From assembly GCA_028284145.1 (NCBI GenBank), contig JANQSH010000105.1, positions 1-46,190 on the forward strand: a stretch of DNA of 46,190 nt, written 5' to 3'. Each line of letters starts with the position of its first letter. Positions within the stretch are counted from its first letter, which is position 1. Origin of the DNA: Planctomycetaceae bacterium (GTDB taxonomy: Bacteria; Planctomycetota; Planctomycetia; Planctomycetales; Planctomycetaceae). The notes beneath the pieces are model-generated. The model saw only the letters and a list, made by a program, of their open reading frames with translations. It searched no databases and was not told where the DNA came from. Positions 32,753 through 40,950 of the stretch are shown here, in pieces. Made by a program: the position numbers and the translations under genes.

Positions 32753-33544
32753 TCAGGAATCCGCATCGTTTTTCTTCGGCGCTTGACGCTGCGGACGTCG
32801 CTTCTGCAGTTCGACGAATAACTTTTGTAACGCTTCGTTACGCATCTTGAACTCATCGAGATCAATCGTGTTGCTCTTGTTAGTATCAACCATGCCAAAA
32901 AGTTGTTCGGAAAACGGGAAATTCCTCAGCCGGCTTTTGACATAGTGAGTGAATTCGTTTTGATTCACTTCATTGTTGGCATCCGCGTCTGCGACTTTGA
33001 ATGCTTCTTCATCTGTGATCATTTTCCGAGGGGCGGCCGGTTGAAGGCTATCCCGTTTTTTGAGCATCGTGACAAATCTATCCGGGGCAGCGGGGGCACC
33101 AACTGATCGACCGATCTCTTTTCCCGAGGAGTTCAGAAAAACGAACGTTGGCAAACCGCGTACACCGTATTTTCTCGCGTCACTTCTGTCCTTGTCCACA
33201 TTGATTAAAACCGGCTCGAATTCTTCGAGAGTTTTTTCAACCGAGTCCTGGCCTACGACTTCTGTCAGGACATGACGACAGGCACCACACCAGGCGGCTG
33301 AGAACATCAGAACCACGTCCTTGTCCGACTTGGCTGCTGCCGCTTTCGCAGAATTCAAATCTGTATGCCAGTCAGCTGGCGGTGTCAGTTCAGGAATTTT
33401 TTGTGGCTTGGCTTTGCGTGGAGGCTGAGCATCACTTTTCGAATCTTCATCAATAACAGGCTTGCCAAACTGTTGGGCAAAAGCGGGAGAGGTCGTTGCC
33501 ACAGCAATCATCAGCAATCCCAGGAACAGTGAACGGACAATCAT
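32753..33544 (-). CDS. exported thioredoxin fused to two EF-hands
   Basis: Protein of 263 aa with a signal peptide (MIVRSLFLGLLMIAVATTSPAFA). A Pro/Lys-rich linker follows, then a thioredoxin domain with active site WCGAC (residues 85-89) and RGLPTFVFLNSSG. Two EF-hand loops of exact 12-residue length come after it: D186-E197 (DADANNEVNQNE) and D220-E231 (DTNKSNTIDLDE). Calcium binding by both loops is plausible from the acidic positions. A Lys/Arg/Gln-rich tail ends the protein. The WCGAC spacing differs from the usual WCGPC and suggests an altered redox potential. AAAGG precedes the ATG, and a strong terminator follows the gene. Confidence 0.9.
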   Translation of the reverse strand: MIVRSLFLGLLMIAVATTSPAFAQQFGKPVIDEDSKSDAQPPRKAKPQKIPELTPPADWHTDLNSAKAAAAKSDKDVVLMFSAAWCGACRHVLTEVVGQDSVEKTLEEFEPVLINVDKDRSDARKYGVRGLPTFVFLNSSGKEIGRSVGAPAAPDRFVTMLKKRDSLQPAAPRKMITDEEAFKVADADANNEVNQNEFTHYVKSRLRNFPFSEQLFGMVDTNKSNTIDLDEFKMRNEALQKLFVELQKRRPQRQAPKKNDADS

Positions 33545-33889
33545 GAAACAGACCTTTCAATTGTTTGGTTGAACAACATGAAAAATGGGAATCGTATCGG
33601 GACAGGGACGTGCATGCCCCAATTTGGCAAAACCCAGCCTATGGTGAAGCAGGACGCACTATGCAGAACATTCTAACAATCTGTAAGCGAGGAGATGTGA
33701 TTCAATTCACAATTGACACATTGGATTGACGGACAACCGAACCAGCACAACACCTGTCACGATCATAAGTCATTCTATAAAAGACAGTTGTGGCTGAATG
33801 CAGATGTCAGAGCCAGACCGAAAACACTCTCCCAGCAAACACTGTTTTTCATTAGACTCCCCCCGAAACACACAAAACGAGGCGAAATC
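33545..33889. other. divergent intergenic region
   Basis: This lies between the thioredoxin/EF-hand gene (minus) and the BNR/CBM9-like gene (plus). It holds a CRP/FNR-like palindrome (33696-33711) about midway and an isolated TTGACA at 33713-33718 without a good -10 at the right distance. No gene is supported; the frame open from 33713 is a non-homologous extension of the BNR/CBM9-like gene. Confidence 0.5.
33696..33711. promoter_or_regulatory. CRP/FNR-like palindrome
   Basis: TGTGA-TTCAAT-TCACA fits the TGTGA-N6-TCACA form of CRP-family operators exactly. It lies between two divergent genes, about 150 bases from one start and 180 from the other, so it could act on either. Confidence 0.4.
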
Positions 33890-36800
33890 ATGGATGGAAA
33901 ACAGTCAGTGACCTTCCTGGCGGTCCTGTTCTCGACGTTGGTCATGCTGCCTGGAGGCAGTTTTGCAGATCCTCTGTCGAGTCAAACCAATATATCGCAT
34001 CGCCGTGAGGCCAATCCCTGGCTGGACGATGCCAACCTGCATGACGTCCGATTCGTCGGCTCGCGAAACGGGTGGGCCGTCGGAGATCGCGGCGTAATCC
34101 GAGCCACGAACGATGGCGGACGGACGTGGAAACTGCAGGACGCGAAGACCAAAGTATCGCTGCAGTCGGCTTGCTTTTTGACCAGTCAGGTCGGGTGGAT
34201 TGCCGGGGGAAAAACAGAGGGATTCACCGGACTTGGTGCCGGTCTTGTTCTCTTCACTCAGGACGGCGGCGAAACCTGGAAACAAATCAGCAAAACGAAT
34301 CTGCCAGCCTTGAAGCAGGTTCAATTCTTCTCGTTGAAGTCTGGCATTGCCGTTGGAGAAGCAACCAGCGACCGACCGACCGGCCTGTTCGTCACCAAAG
34401 ATGGCGGGCAAACCTGGCATGCTCTACCTGGCAAACTCAGCCCTGGTTGGCTGGCTGCCGATTTTGCTCAACCGGAAATGGGCATTGTCGCGGGACAGCG
34501 GGGTGAAGTCGCCATCCTTGGCGGATTGCGTCTGCTCCCCACTCGAATCGCTTCACAGGGACGCCGTGGCATTCACGACGTGTTGACGCCCGATGAAAAC
34601 GGTGGCTGGATGGTGGGGGATGGCGGACTGATTCTGCGAACTGAAAACGGAGGCATCTCCTGGGACCCGGTCTCTTCCCGCATGCCTCGAACGTTAAAAG
34701 ATATCTCCGACTTCCGAGCCGTGGCCGCGCGTGGGGAGAAGGTGTGGGTTGCCGGAGAGCCGGGCAGCGTCATCTGGTTTTCCCCCAATGCGGGCAAAGC
34801 GTGGTACCGGCAATTCACCAGACAGACCACACCCCTGAATGCTCTGCATTTCAGCAGCGATACAACTGGCTACGCCGTGGGTGATCTCGGTCTCATCCTG
34901 CGTACCGAAGATGGTGGCCAGACCTGGCAGGCGGTGCGCGGGGGGAAACGCCGCGTTGCAATGCTGTCACTGACGGCACGCACGCGCCGCATTCCTTTCG
35001 CGGCGCTCAGCAAGTATTCCGGTGAACTGGGATACCGCAGTTTGACGCTGCTTCCCGTACGACGCGAATTCGGGAATGAACGGCTGGAACATGCCTGTTT
35101 CGAACGGCAATTGTACGATGCGGTGGTTTCCAGCGGTGGCTCCGCGGCAAGAGTCGACTGGCAATTTCCAATCGATACGCCGGGACTCGATCGGGATCAA
35201 AGTCAATTACTGACCGACTGGCGAAACAGGAGTGAAAACCGACTGCAGGAAGTGTTTATCGGTAAACTCGTGGCCCGCATTCGAGCGTGGCGGCCGAGCA
35301 TTCTCATTCTGGATGCACCCGCCAATGATGATTTCGCGACACGGATCATCAACGAAGGCATTCTGCAGGCCGTCACACAGGCCGCTGATCCGACGCGTTT
35401 CACCGACCAGACCCGCTATGCCAACCTGGAAGCATGGCCGGTTCAGCGAGTTTATGTCCGTTTGCCCGATGGGAGTAACGGACAGGTAAACATCGACTCG
35501 TTTGAGATTCTGCCGCGAATGAAATCGTTCGTTAAACAAGTGGCAACCGATGCAGTCGCCCATCTGCCGACGGAGCAACGTCCGGTGAAAATTGATCGCG
35601 AATCCTTTCGGCTGATTGCCCTTCAGGAACAGCCGGGAAAACTTGTGCGGCTGGATCGTCCATCAGATGACATTCAACAAGCCGGGTTCGATTCACCCGA
35701 AGCGGTCAATGCGGCGATGATTGGCAATCTGTTTTCGGGGATTGCGTTAAAACCAGGCGGGCCAGCCCGTCGGCCATTGTTGTCCTTTCAGGATGGTTCA
35801 GAATCGCGCAAGCATATTTCGACTGAGCGAAACATCGAAGCGATTCTCGATTCCGCCATCGATGACCCGCGACGATCGGCCCAGATGATCGCCCATTTGC
35901 GGCAGATGACGATCGAGATGCCACCGGAGCAGGCGGCGCGACTCATAGCGGAAACAGCCGATCGCTACCGCGACGCGTCACGTTGGAATCTGGCAGAAGA
36001 TGCATTGCAGGAATTGATCGCCCGTTACCCCAAAGAACCGATTTCACCCGCGGCCATGCAAAAGCTTCTGCATCTCTGGATTGGGGCTGAACCGGCCTGG
36101 CATCGCGTGCAGGAGCAGGGGGTCCAGAAGACGACCATACAGCCGGGCGGGACATTATCGCGTGAGATGTTTCTGAATCAACTGCAGAATCGAATACGTG
36201 CAGCACAACAGGGGCAGCCGATGGGGAATCTCCAGCTTGGTTCGCCCAGTGTACGCAAAGAAACGCGTGGTCTGATGAATCAGAATCAGGACTGGCGAGC
36301 CGGTTTTCAACAAGCCAGCTTTCAGAAGGCACAACGTTTGATTTCCCAATTGCAATCACGGTCACTTGCCACTTTTTCGCATCCGGAAACACAATTCCCT
36401 TTGGCCAGTTTATACCGCAAGCTGGGGCATCATCAGAAGGCAGATGAAATCTATCGCAGCTTTCAATTGTTGGCCTCTGAACCACGCGACGATGACCAAT
36501 CTTTGAATTTTCCCAGCGACGACAATGCCTGGCGGAATATCGCGAGGGCGGAGTTGTGGTTCAATTCTCCCACCGAATTGCCGCCGGATGATCTGGTCCT
36601 GTGCAAATCGACTCGCTTCCGCCCCAGACTGGATGGCAAGCTGGACGATACCTGCTGGAAAAGCGCGATGCGCATTTCGCTCACAAAAACGGTGGAGGAA
36701 GCAGAGGAGGCACGTGGATTCGCCGCCACCAGAACGGACAAATCCAGCAACAAGAACGACCAGCCGACGCCCTACCCATACGCGATGCTGGCGTATGACG

Positions 36801-37234
36801 GGGAGTTTCTTTACCTCGCGGCAAGCCTGCCACGGCGTCCGGGCATGCGTGTAGACCCTCCCAAATACGCCGGGCGAACGCATGATACCGACCTCCGCAG
36901 TTTCGACCGCGTCAGCCTGTTTCTGGATGTCGACCGAGACTATCGCACGAGTTATCGGTTGGATATTGATCAACGAGGCTGGACGGCTGACACCTGTGTG
37001 GGAGATGCCGGCTGGAATCCCAAATGGTTCGTCGCGGCAGATGGCGATGCCGGTAACTGGCGAATTGAAGTCGCCATTCCTCTAAAGGAACTGACACCGA
37101 TTCCTCCGCAGCGGAATGAAATCTGGGCCTTTTCCTTGCTGCGCATCGCTCCCGCAGTTGAAATGCAAAGTTGGTCGCATCCAATGGCGGCAGGCAATCA
37201 ACCCGCCTCTTACGGTTGGATACGGTTTGAGTAA
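33890..37234 (+). CDS. exported BNR/YCF48-repeat protein with CBM9-like C terminus
   Basis: Protein of 1114 aa with a signal peptide (MDGKQSVTFLAVLFSTLVML..., cleavage near SFA). Residues about 35-370 form a beta-propeller of six YCF48/BNR-type repeats, each ending in a GG-x-(T/S)-W or similar turn (NDGGRTW, QDGGETW, KDGGQTW, ENGGISW, NAGKAW, EDGGQTW) and each preceded by a G-(W/Y)-x-x-G strand. The middle part (ARTRRIPFAALSKY, RPSILILDAPANDDF) recalls LmbE/PIG-L deacetylases but lacks the HPDD metal motif. A TPR-like helical part follows. The last 200 residues match CBM9/DOMON-like domains (LDGKLDDTCW, FLYLAASLPRRPG, YRLDIDQRGWTAD, VAIPLKELTP). The role is unknown; carbohydrate or surface binding is an inference. 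Confidence 0.82.
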   Translation: MDGKQSVTFLAVLFSTLVMLPGGSFADPLSSQTNISHRREANPWLDDANLHDVRFVGSRNGWAVGDRGVIRATNDGGRTWKLQDAKTKVSLQSACFLTSQVGWIAGGKTEGFTGLGAGLVLFTQDGGETWKQISKTNLPALKQVQFFSLKSGIAVGEATSDRPTGLFVTKDGGQTWHALPGKLSPGWLAADFAQPEMGIVAGQRGEVAILGGLRLLPTRIASQGRRGIHDVLTPDENGGWMVGDGGLILRTENGGISWDPVSSRMPRTLKDISDFRAVAARGEKVWVAGEPGSVIWFSPNAGKAWYRQFTRQTTPLNALHFSSDTTGYAVGDLGLILRTEDGGQTWQAVRGGKRRVAMLSLTARTRRIPFAALSKYSGELGYRSLTLLPVRREFGNERLEHACFERQLYDAVVSSGGSAARVDWQFPIDTPGLDRDQSQLLTDWRNRSENRLQEVFIGKLVARIRAWRPSILILDAPANDDFATRIINEGILQAVTQAADPTRFTDQTRYANLEAWPVQRVYVRLPDGSNGQVNIDSFEILPRMKSFVKQVATDAVAHLPTEQRPVKIDRESFRLIALQEQPGKLVRLDRPSDDIQQAGFDSPEAVNAAMIGNLFSGIALKPGGPARRPLLSFQDGSESRKHISTERNIEAILDSAIDDPRRSAQMIAHLRQMTIEMPPEQAARLIAETADRYRDASRWNLAEDALQELIARYPKEPISPAAMQKLLHLWIGAEPAWHRVQEQGVQKTTIQPGGTLSREMFLNQLQNRIRAAQQGQPMGNLQLGSPSVRKETRGLMNQNQDWRAGFQQASFQKAQRLISQLQSRSLATFSHPETQFPLASLYRKLGHHQKADEIYRSFQLLASEPRDDDQSLNFPSDDNAWRNIARAELWFNSPTELPPDDLVLCKSTRFRPRLDGKLDDTCWKSAMRISLTKTVEEAEEARGFAATRTDKSSNKNDQPTPYPYAMLAYDGEFLYLAASLPRRPGMRVDPPKYAGRTHDTDLRSFDRVSLFLDVDRDYRTSYRLDIDQRGWTADTCVGDAGWNPKWFVAADGDAGNWRIEVAIPLKELTPIPPQRNEIWAFSLLRIAPAVEMQSWSHPMAAGNQPASYGWIRFE

Positions 37235-37242
37235 AACGTGTT

Positions 37243-37318
37243 GCAGTAGCAATCAACAAATGTCTGATGCTTTGCTCTGAACAAGCCATCGTTCCGACGG
37301 GCTCTGCTGCGCGTTGCA
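37243..37318 (+). repeat. R2 repeat, copy B
   Basis: Aligns with 19465-19541, including a 31-base identical stretch (37257-37287). It begins 8 bases after the stop of the BNR/CBM9-like gene, in the sense orientation. Confidence 0.8.
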
Positions 37319-37482
37319 GGCAGGCACCCAAAATCTCTTTCGTGAATTTTTCCTGTTTCGTAATCGGTTTCTCCATAATGGGTTAAAGGGTCAGGACGGT
37401 TCATTCTGGCATCGCGGATCTGGCAATCACAGCCCCCCTCGGTCTTTCACCATCAGACCTTGAGTTGAAACCGATTGTGGTA

Positions 37483-37512
37483 TTGACAAAAAGTTCAAAA
37501 TGAGAGTATCAA
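37483..37512 (+). promoter_or_regulatory. candidate promoter TTGACA-N18-TATCAA
   Basis: A perfect TTGACA at 37483-37488 is followed after 18 bases by TATCAA at 37507-37512. It could drive the TPR gene and perhaps the flagellar genes beyond it. The leader would be about 250 bases. Confidence 0.4.
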
Positions 37513-37771
37513 CCTGTCTCAATCTCTCACACAATTCCAACAATACTCCTGTCCCTGCCGGGACAATGGCATTGTCCAAACGGCCAATTTCCGCTTCGGA
37601 TCGCCAGGAAACCTCCTCGACCTTTCCTCCTCGATCGCCGTTTCATTTCTGGAGCGGTTCAATCACCGTACATCGTAACTTTCAGAATCAACGACCACCA
37701 AAGGGCGGCGTTCGTACTTTTGCTCGGACAGCCTCATCGCAACATTCCCTCCTCGATAAACCCATTACAAA

Positions 37772-40282
37772 ATGGTGAAAAAACCAGACTCACAACCAGA
37801 CCTGGGACTTGAAAACGACGCGGAAAACGTGCTGCGATCGGGTTTCCTGCGCTTCCTGCCGACGTCAAAACTTCAACTCGGTGCGGGATTGACGAGCTTG
37901 CTGCTTATCCTGAGCGGAACAGGCTGGTTGTTGACGCAGGAAAAACGAGATCCGCCCCATGTCCGGTTCAAGAAGGCACTCGATCTGATCGACCAGCGTG
38001 ATGATGTCAACGCACGTCGTCGTGCGGCCAGCATTGCCCGTGGCCTGAGCCGAATTGAATACAACGCCCCGGAGTTCCCTGGAGGTTTGGAATATATTCT
38101 CGGCGTGAGCGAATTTCGCGAAGCCGAAGAGATGGACGAGAATGACAGTCAGCGTGAAGCGCGCTATGAGATTGCAGCGGAATACCTGGTTCAGGCGGAG
38201 AGCCGGGCTCTGGTCACCGAACGCGAGCCGGAATGGGCCTATGCGTTGGGGGTCAGCCAATACCGTATCGGTTCGTCCGCCAAGGCGCGCAAGAAACTGG
38301 AACGTGCATTTAAGGAGTTCGAGCCGGGCCGCATCGAAGCTGCTATGGTTCTTACGAATATCTACCTGGAGATCAAATCTCCCAAATTGCTGGACATGGC
38401 GTTTGAGTATAACGCGAAGGTGTTGAACTCGCCTGAGATCTCAGTCACACAGCGAGACCGCGCCTATCTTCAGAGGGCGCAATTGTATCTGGCTCAGAAT
38501 CAACACGACGAAGCCAAAAATGTACTGGAAAACCTCTCTGATGCATCGACCGATGATCAGGGTATTATCGTCTTTCGAGCCCAGACGTTGATGGCGGAAA
38601 GGGAATTTGCGCAGGCGATGCAACTGCTGCAGCCAGTCGCCAATGATATCGGGCTGGAGCAGATCTATACGCGGCAAGCCTCTTACCTGATCGGTGTTTG
38701 CGCCGAAGAGTTGGGCAAACGGGACGAGGCGATCAGCTACCTGTTGCAGACAGCACAGAAGTACGAATCGAAACAGGAAGGGACAGCGGCGAACCTGCGC
38801 GCGGGCGATCTGTTGCGACGTGCCGGTCGAAAAGAAGAGGCGCTGGAAGCCTATCGCCGTGCGCTTTCCAGCGTGGAAAGCAGCGAAGAATATCGAAACC
38901 GCTGGTTGGGTATTCAAACCTTCCGTAATGCGGTGCAAACTGCGTGGAACGAATGGCTGGAGCAGGGTTCACATCGAGAAGCCATTGCCCTGTCCCGAAT
39001 GATGCCACCGCTATTTCCGACGGTTCAGGCGAAAGAACTGGAATCTGACTCCATTCAGCATTGGGCCATCTACCTGCAGAATGAATACGACGACGCCCCT
39101 TTTTCCGAATGGACAACGCGACGCAAAGAACTGGTGGCCAGATGGCGGGAAAGTGGTAAGGCTTATGCAGAGTTGGCGGAACTTCTGAGGACCACATCCC
39201 GTTACTCAAATGCACTCTGGATCAGCGCTGAGGATTATATCAAAGGACACGACTTCGACAACGCCCTGACTCAATTGGACAAATTCATCCGGATGGGGCC
39301 ACCCCGGCGTTTGCCATTGGCCCACGTCCGACGTGGCGAAGTGCTGATGGACTTGAATCGGCTCGATGAGGCCTTACAGAGTTTTGAACATACGCTGGTC
39401 AACTATCCGACTGACCAGGCTGCCGTGCGGGCGGAATTCCTGATGGGTGAATGCCATCTGGAGATGAATCACCCCGACAAAGCGGCCAAAGTCTGGCGGG
39501 AAATCCTGACATCATCCACACTGACGCCGGATGCACAGGAGTGGCGGTTGGCCCTGTTTTCGCTCGGTCGTTTGATGTTCTACCGTGCTTCGATGTTGCA
39601 GTCCCGGGCTTTTGGTCCCAGGAATGGCGACAACGCCGAGAAGCAATCACAACTCTTGACCGATGCCTATGTTGCATGGGAAGAGTCGATCATGCGGCTG
39701 GAGGAATTCCTGGAGCGATATGCCGAGCGGGAACAGTCGCATAACAAATCGATTGAAGCAAGGTTCCTGCTGGCAAAAGGCCTGCAACAAAGTGCCGAAT
39801 ACCCCCGTTTCAAACTCGCATCGGCGGAAACCGAAAACGCGCGTCTGGAAATGCGACAGAAAATGCAGTTGCTGTTGCGGAGTTCGATTGTTGAATTCCG
39901 AACTCTGCAAAGCCAGTTGCGTGCCATCGACGAGACCAGACGGCTTGACCGACTGGGGCAGCGCATGCTGCGGGATTGCCATTTTGAAATCGCTCATACC
40001 TATTATTCGCTGGACGACTACGAGAACGCGATTATTGCCTACAGCAGCGCTGCCAATCGGTATGCACAGGATCCCCAGGTGTTGACTTCGTACGTGCAGA
40101 TGGCGAACTGCTTTGATCACCTCGACAAACCAACCGAAGCCCGCAGTATGCTTGAAAAGGCTAAAATCATCCTGCGGCAAATGCCTGATGAAATTTTTCG
40201 TCCCGAACTCACCAGCATGTCGCGAACTGAGTGGGAACAGTGGCTCGATCAATCCCGCTTTCTCCACCAGGCGACGTTGTAA
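37772..40282 (+). CDS. single-pass membrane protein with many TPR repeats
   Basis: Protein of 836 aa. A polar N terminus is followed by one membrane helix (LGAGLTSLLLILSGTGWLL, about residues 36-54). The rest is a long, almost wholly helical periplasmic domain of TPR type. Clear repeats include EWAYALGVSQYRIGSSAKA, ASYLIGVCAEELGKRDEAI, LRAGDLLRRAGRKEEALEAY, RGEVLMDLNRLDEALQSF and EIAHTYYSLDDYENAIIAY. TPR domains bind other proteins; the partner is unknown. It lies directly ahead of the flagellar cluster on the same strand, so a role in that organelle is possible. The 155 bases between are C-rich and may separate the transcripts. Confidence 0.85.
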   Translation: MVKKPDSQPDLGLENDAENVLRSGFLRFLPTSKLQLGAGLTSLLLILSGTGWLLTQEKRDPPHVRFKKALDLIDQRDDVNARRRAASIARGLSRIEYNAPEFPGGLEYILGVSEFREAEEMDENDSQREARYEIAAEYLVQAESRALVTEREPEWAYALGVSQYRIGSSAKARKKLERAFKEFEPGRIEAAMVLTNIYLEIKSPKLLDMAFEYNAKVLNSPEISVTQRDRAYLQRAQLYLAQNQHDEAKNVLENLSDASTDDQGIIVFRAQTLMAEREFAQAMQLLQPVANDIGLEQIYTRQASYLIGVCAEELGKRDEAISYLLQTAQKYESKQEGTAANLRAGDLLRRAGRKEEALEAYRRALSSVESSEEYRNRWLGIQTFRNAVQTAWNEWLEQGSHREAIALSRMMPPLFPTVQAKELESDSIQHWAIYLQNEYDDAPFSEWTTRRKELVARWRESGKAYAELAELLRTTSRYSNALWISAEDYIKGHDFDNALTQLDKFIRMGPPRRLPLAHVRRGEVLMDLNRLDEALQSFEHTLVNYPTDQAAVRAEFLMGECHLEMNHPDKAAKVWREILTSSTLTPDAQEWRLALFSLGRLMFYRASMLQSRAFGPRNGDNAEKQSQLLTDAYVAWEESIMRLEEFLERYAEREQSHNKSIEARFLLAKGLQQSAEYPRFKLASAETENARLEMRQKMQLLLRSSIVEFRTLQSQLRAIDETRRLDRLGQRMLRDCHFEIAHTYYSLDDYENAIIAYSSAANRYAQDPQVLTSYVQMANCFDHLDKPTEARSMLEKAKIILRQMPDEIFRPELTSMSRTEWEQWLDQSRFLHQATL

Positions 40283-40410
40283 CGCCAATCCCCCCCTTCA
40301 CTCTCACAACCTCTTCAAAACAACTCTCCTCTCTCACAACTTCTCACTCGCCTTTCACCCATTCCAACCCACACCTCGTAACCAAACCTCCACGACGAAA
40401 CGACAACAAT
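40283..40410 (+). promoter_or_regulatory. C-rich, G-poor stretch (candidate Rho site or unstructured leader)
   Basis: About 128 bases after the TPR stop contain only about half a dozen G residues and many C and CT runs (CCCCCCCTTCACTCTCACAA). In RNA this is the composition of a Rho utilisation site and would have little structure. It lies just ahead of the FlgN-like gene. Confidence 0.45.
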
Positions 40411-40437
40411 GAGTTCGTCGTGCGTAAAGGGTCCCTC

Positions 40438-40881
40438 ATGTCGAGCGAACAGTTTCTTGAAACATTCCGTAATCGTCGGCACTTCTGTCAGTCGCTGCTC
40501 GATTTATCCCGTCAGCAGGCGGAATGGATCAACAAAGACGACACGATGCAATTGCTGACCGTACTGGGACAGAAGCAACGTGTTCTTGAAGAGATGGATC
40601 AGCACAAGCGGGCAAGCGAAAAGGTTTATCTTGATTGGCAGCAAAGAAAAGACTCGCTTCCACCGAACCAGCGGGAAGACTGCGAACACCTCCTCGCGGA
40701 GACCGAAGCCTTGATCGAACAACTCCTCGAACTTGAACGAGCCGGTACCGAATCCCTGATCGAAAAACGGGACAAAACACAACGGCAATTGGAGACCGTC
40801 GTTCAAGGAAGCCAGGTTCATGCCGCCTACCGAGACAGCATGCCTGTTTCCACATCACGTCACCTGGACATTGGCCGTTAG
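40438..40881 (+). CDS. FlgN-like flagellar export chaperone (probable)
   Basis: Protein of 147 aa, almost entirely helical with strong heptads (LLDLSRQQAEWINKDDTMQL, LAETEALIEQLLELERAG). The pattern of a long helical hairpin with a short tail (VHAAYRDSM) fits the FlgN/FliT chaperone group, which guards hook-associated or other export substrates. The assignment rests on composition, length and its place at the head of the flagellar genes rather than on a sharp motif. The ATG at 40438 was chosen; an upstream frame runs through the C-rich leader and is unlikely. The regulator-like gene follows after 69 bases. Confidence 0.6.
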   Translation: MSSEQFLETFRNRRHFCQSLLDLSRQQAEWINKDDTMQLLTVLGQKQRVLEEMDQHKRASEKVYLDWQQRKDSLPPNQREDCEHLLAETEALIEQLLELERAGTESLIEKRDKTQRQLETVVQGSQVHAAYRDSMPVSTSRHLDIGR

Positions 40882-40950
40882 CCACTCCCTCTCATTTCGC
40901 AACACATCGGAAATCACTCTCTCGACTTTATTTGTAAAGGAACTACAGCG

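Larger units (their letters stand above)
37235..37771. other. gene-free stretch before the TPR gene
   Basis: It holds R2 repeat copy B right after the BNR/CBM9-like stop and a candidate promoter (37483-37512). The frame open at 37500-37778 shows no family character. No terminator with a T run is visible. Confidence 0.5.

Noticed and set aside
33713-33889. N-terminal extension of the BNR/CBM9-like protein by 59 residues
   Set aside because: The extension is basic and patternless, while the ATG at 33890 begins a clear signal peptide.
37500-37778. 92-aa open frame before the TPR gene
   Set aside because: The composition is unlike a protein (Ser/Pro/Arg-rich without pattern) and it overlaps the TPR start.
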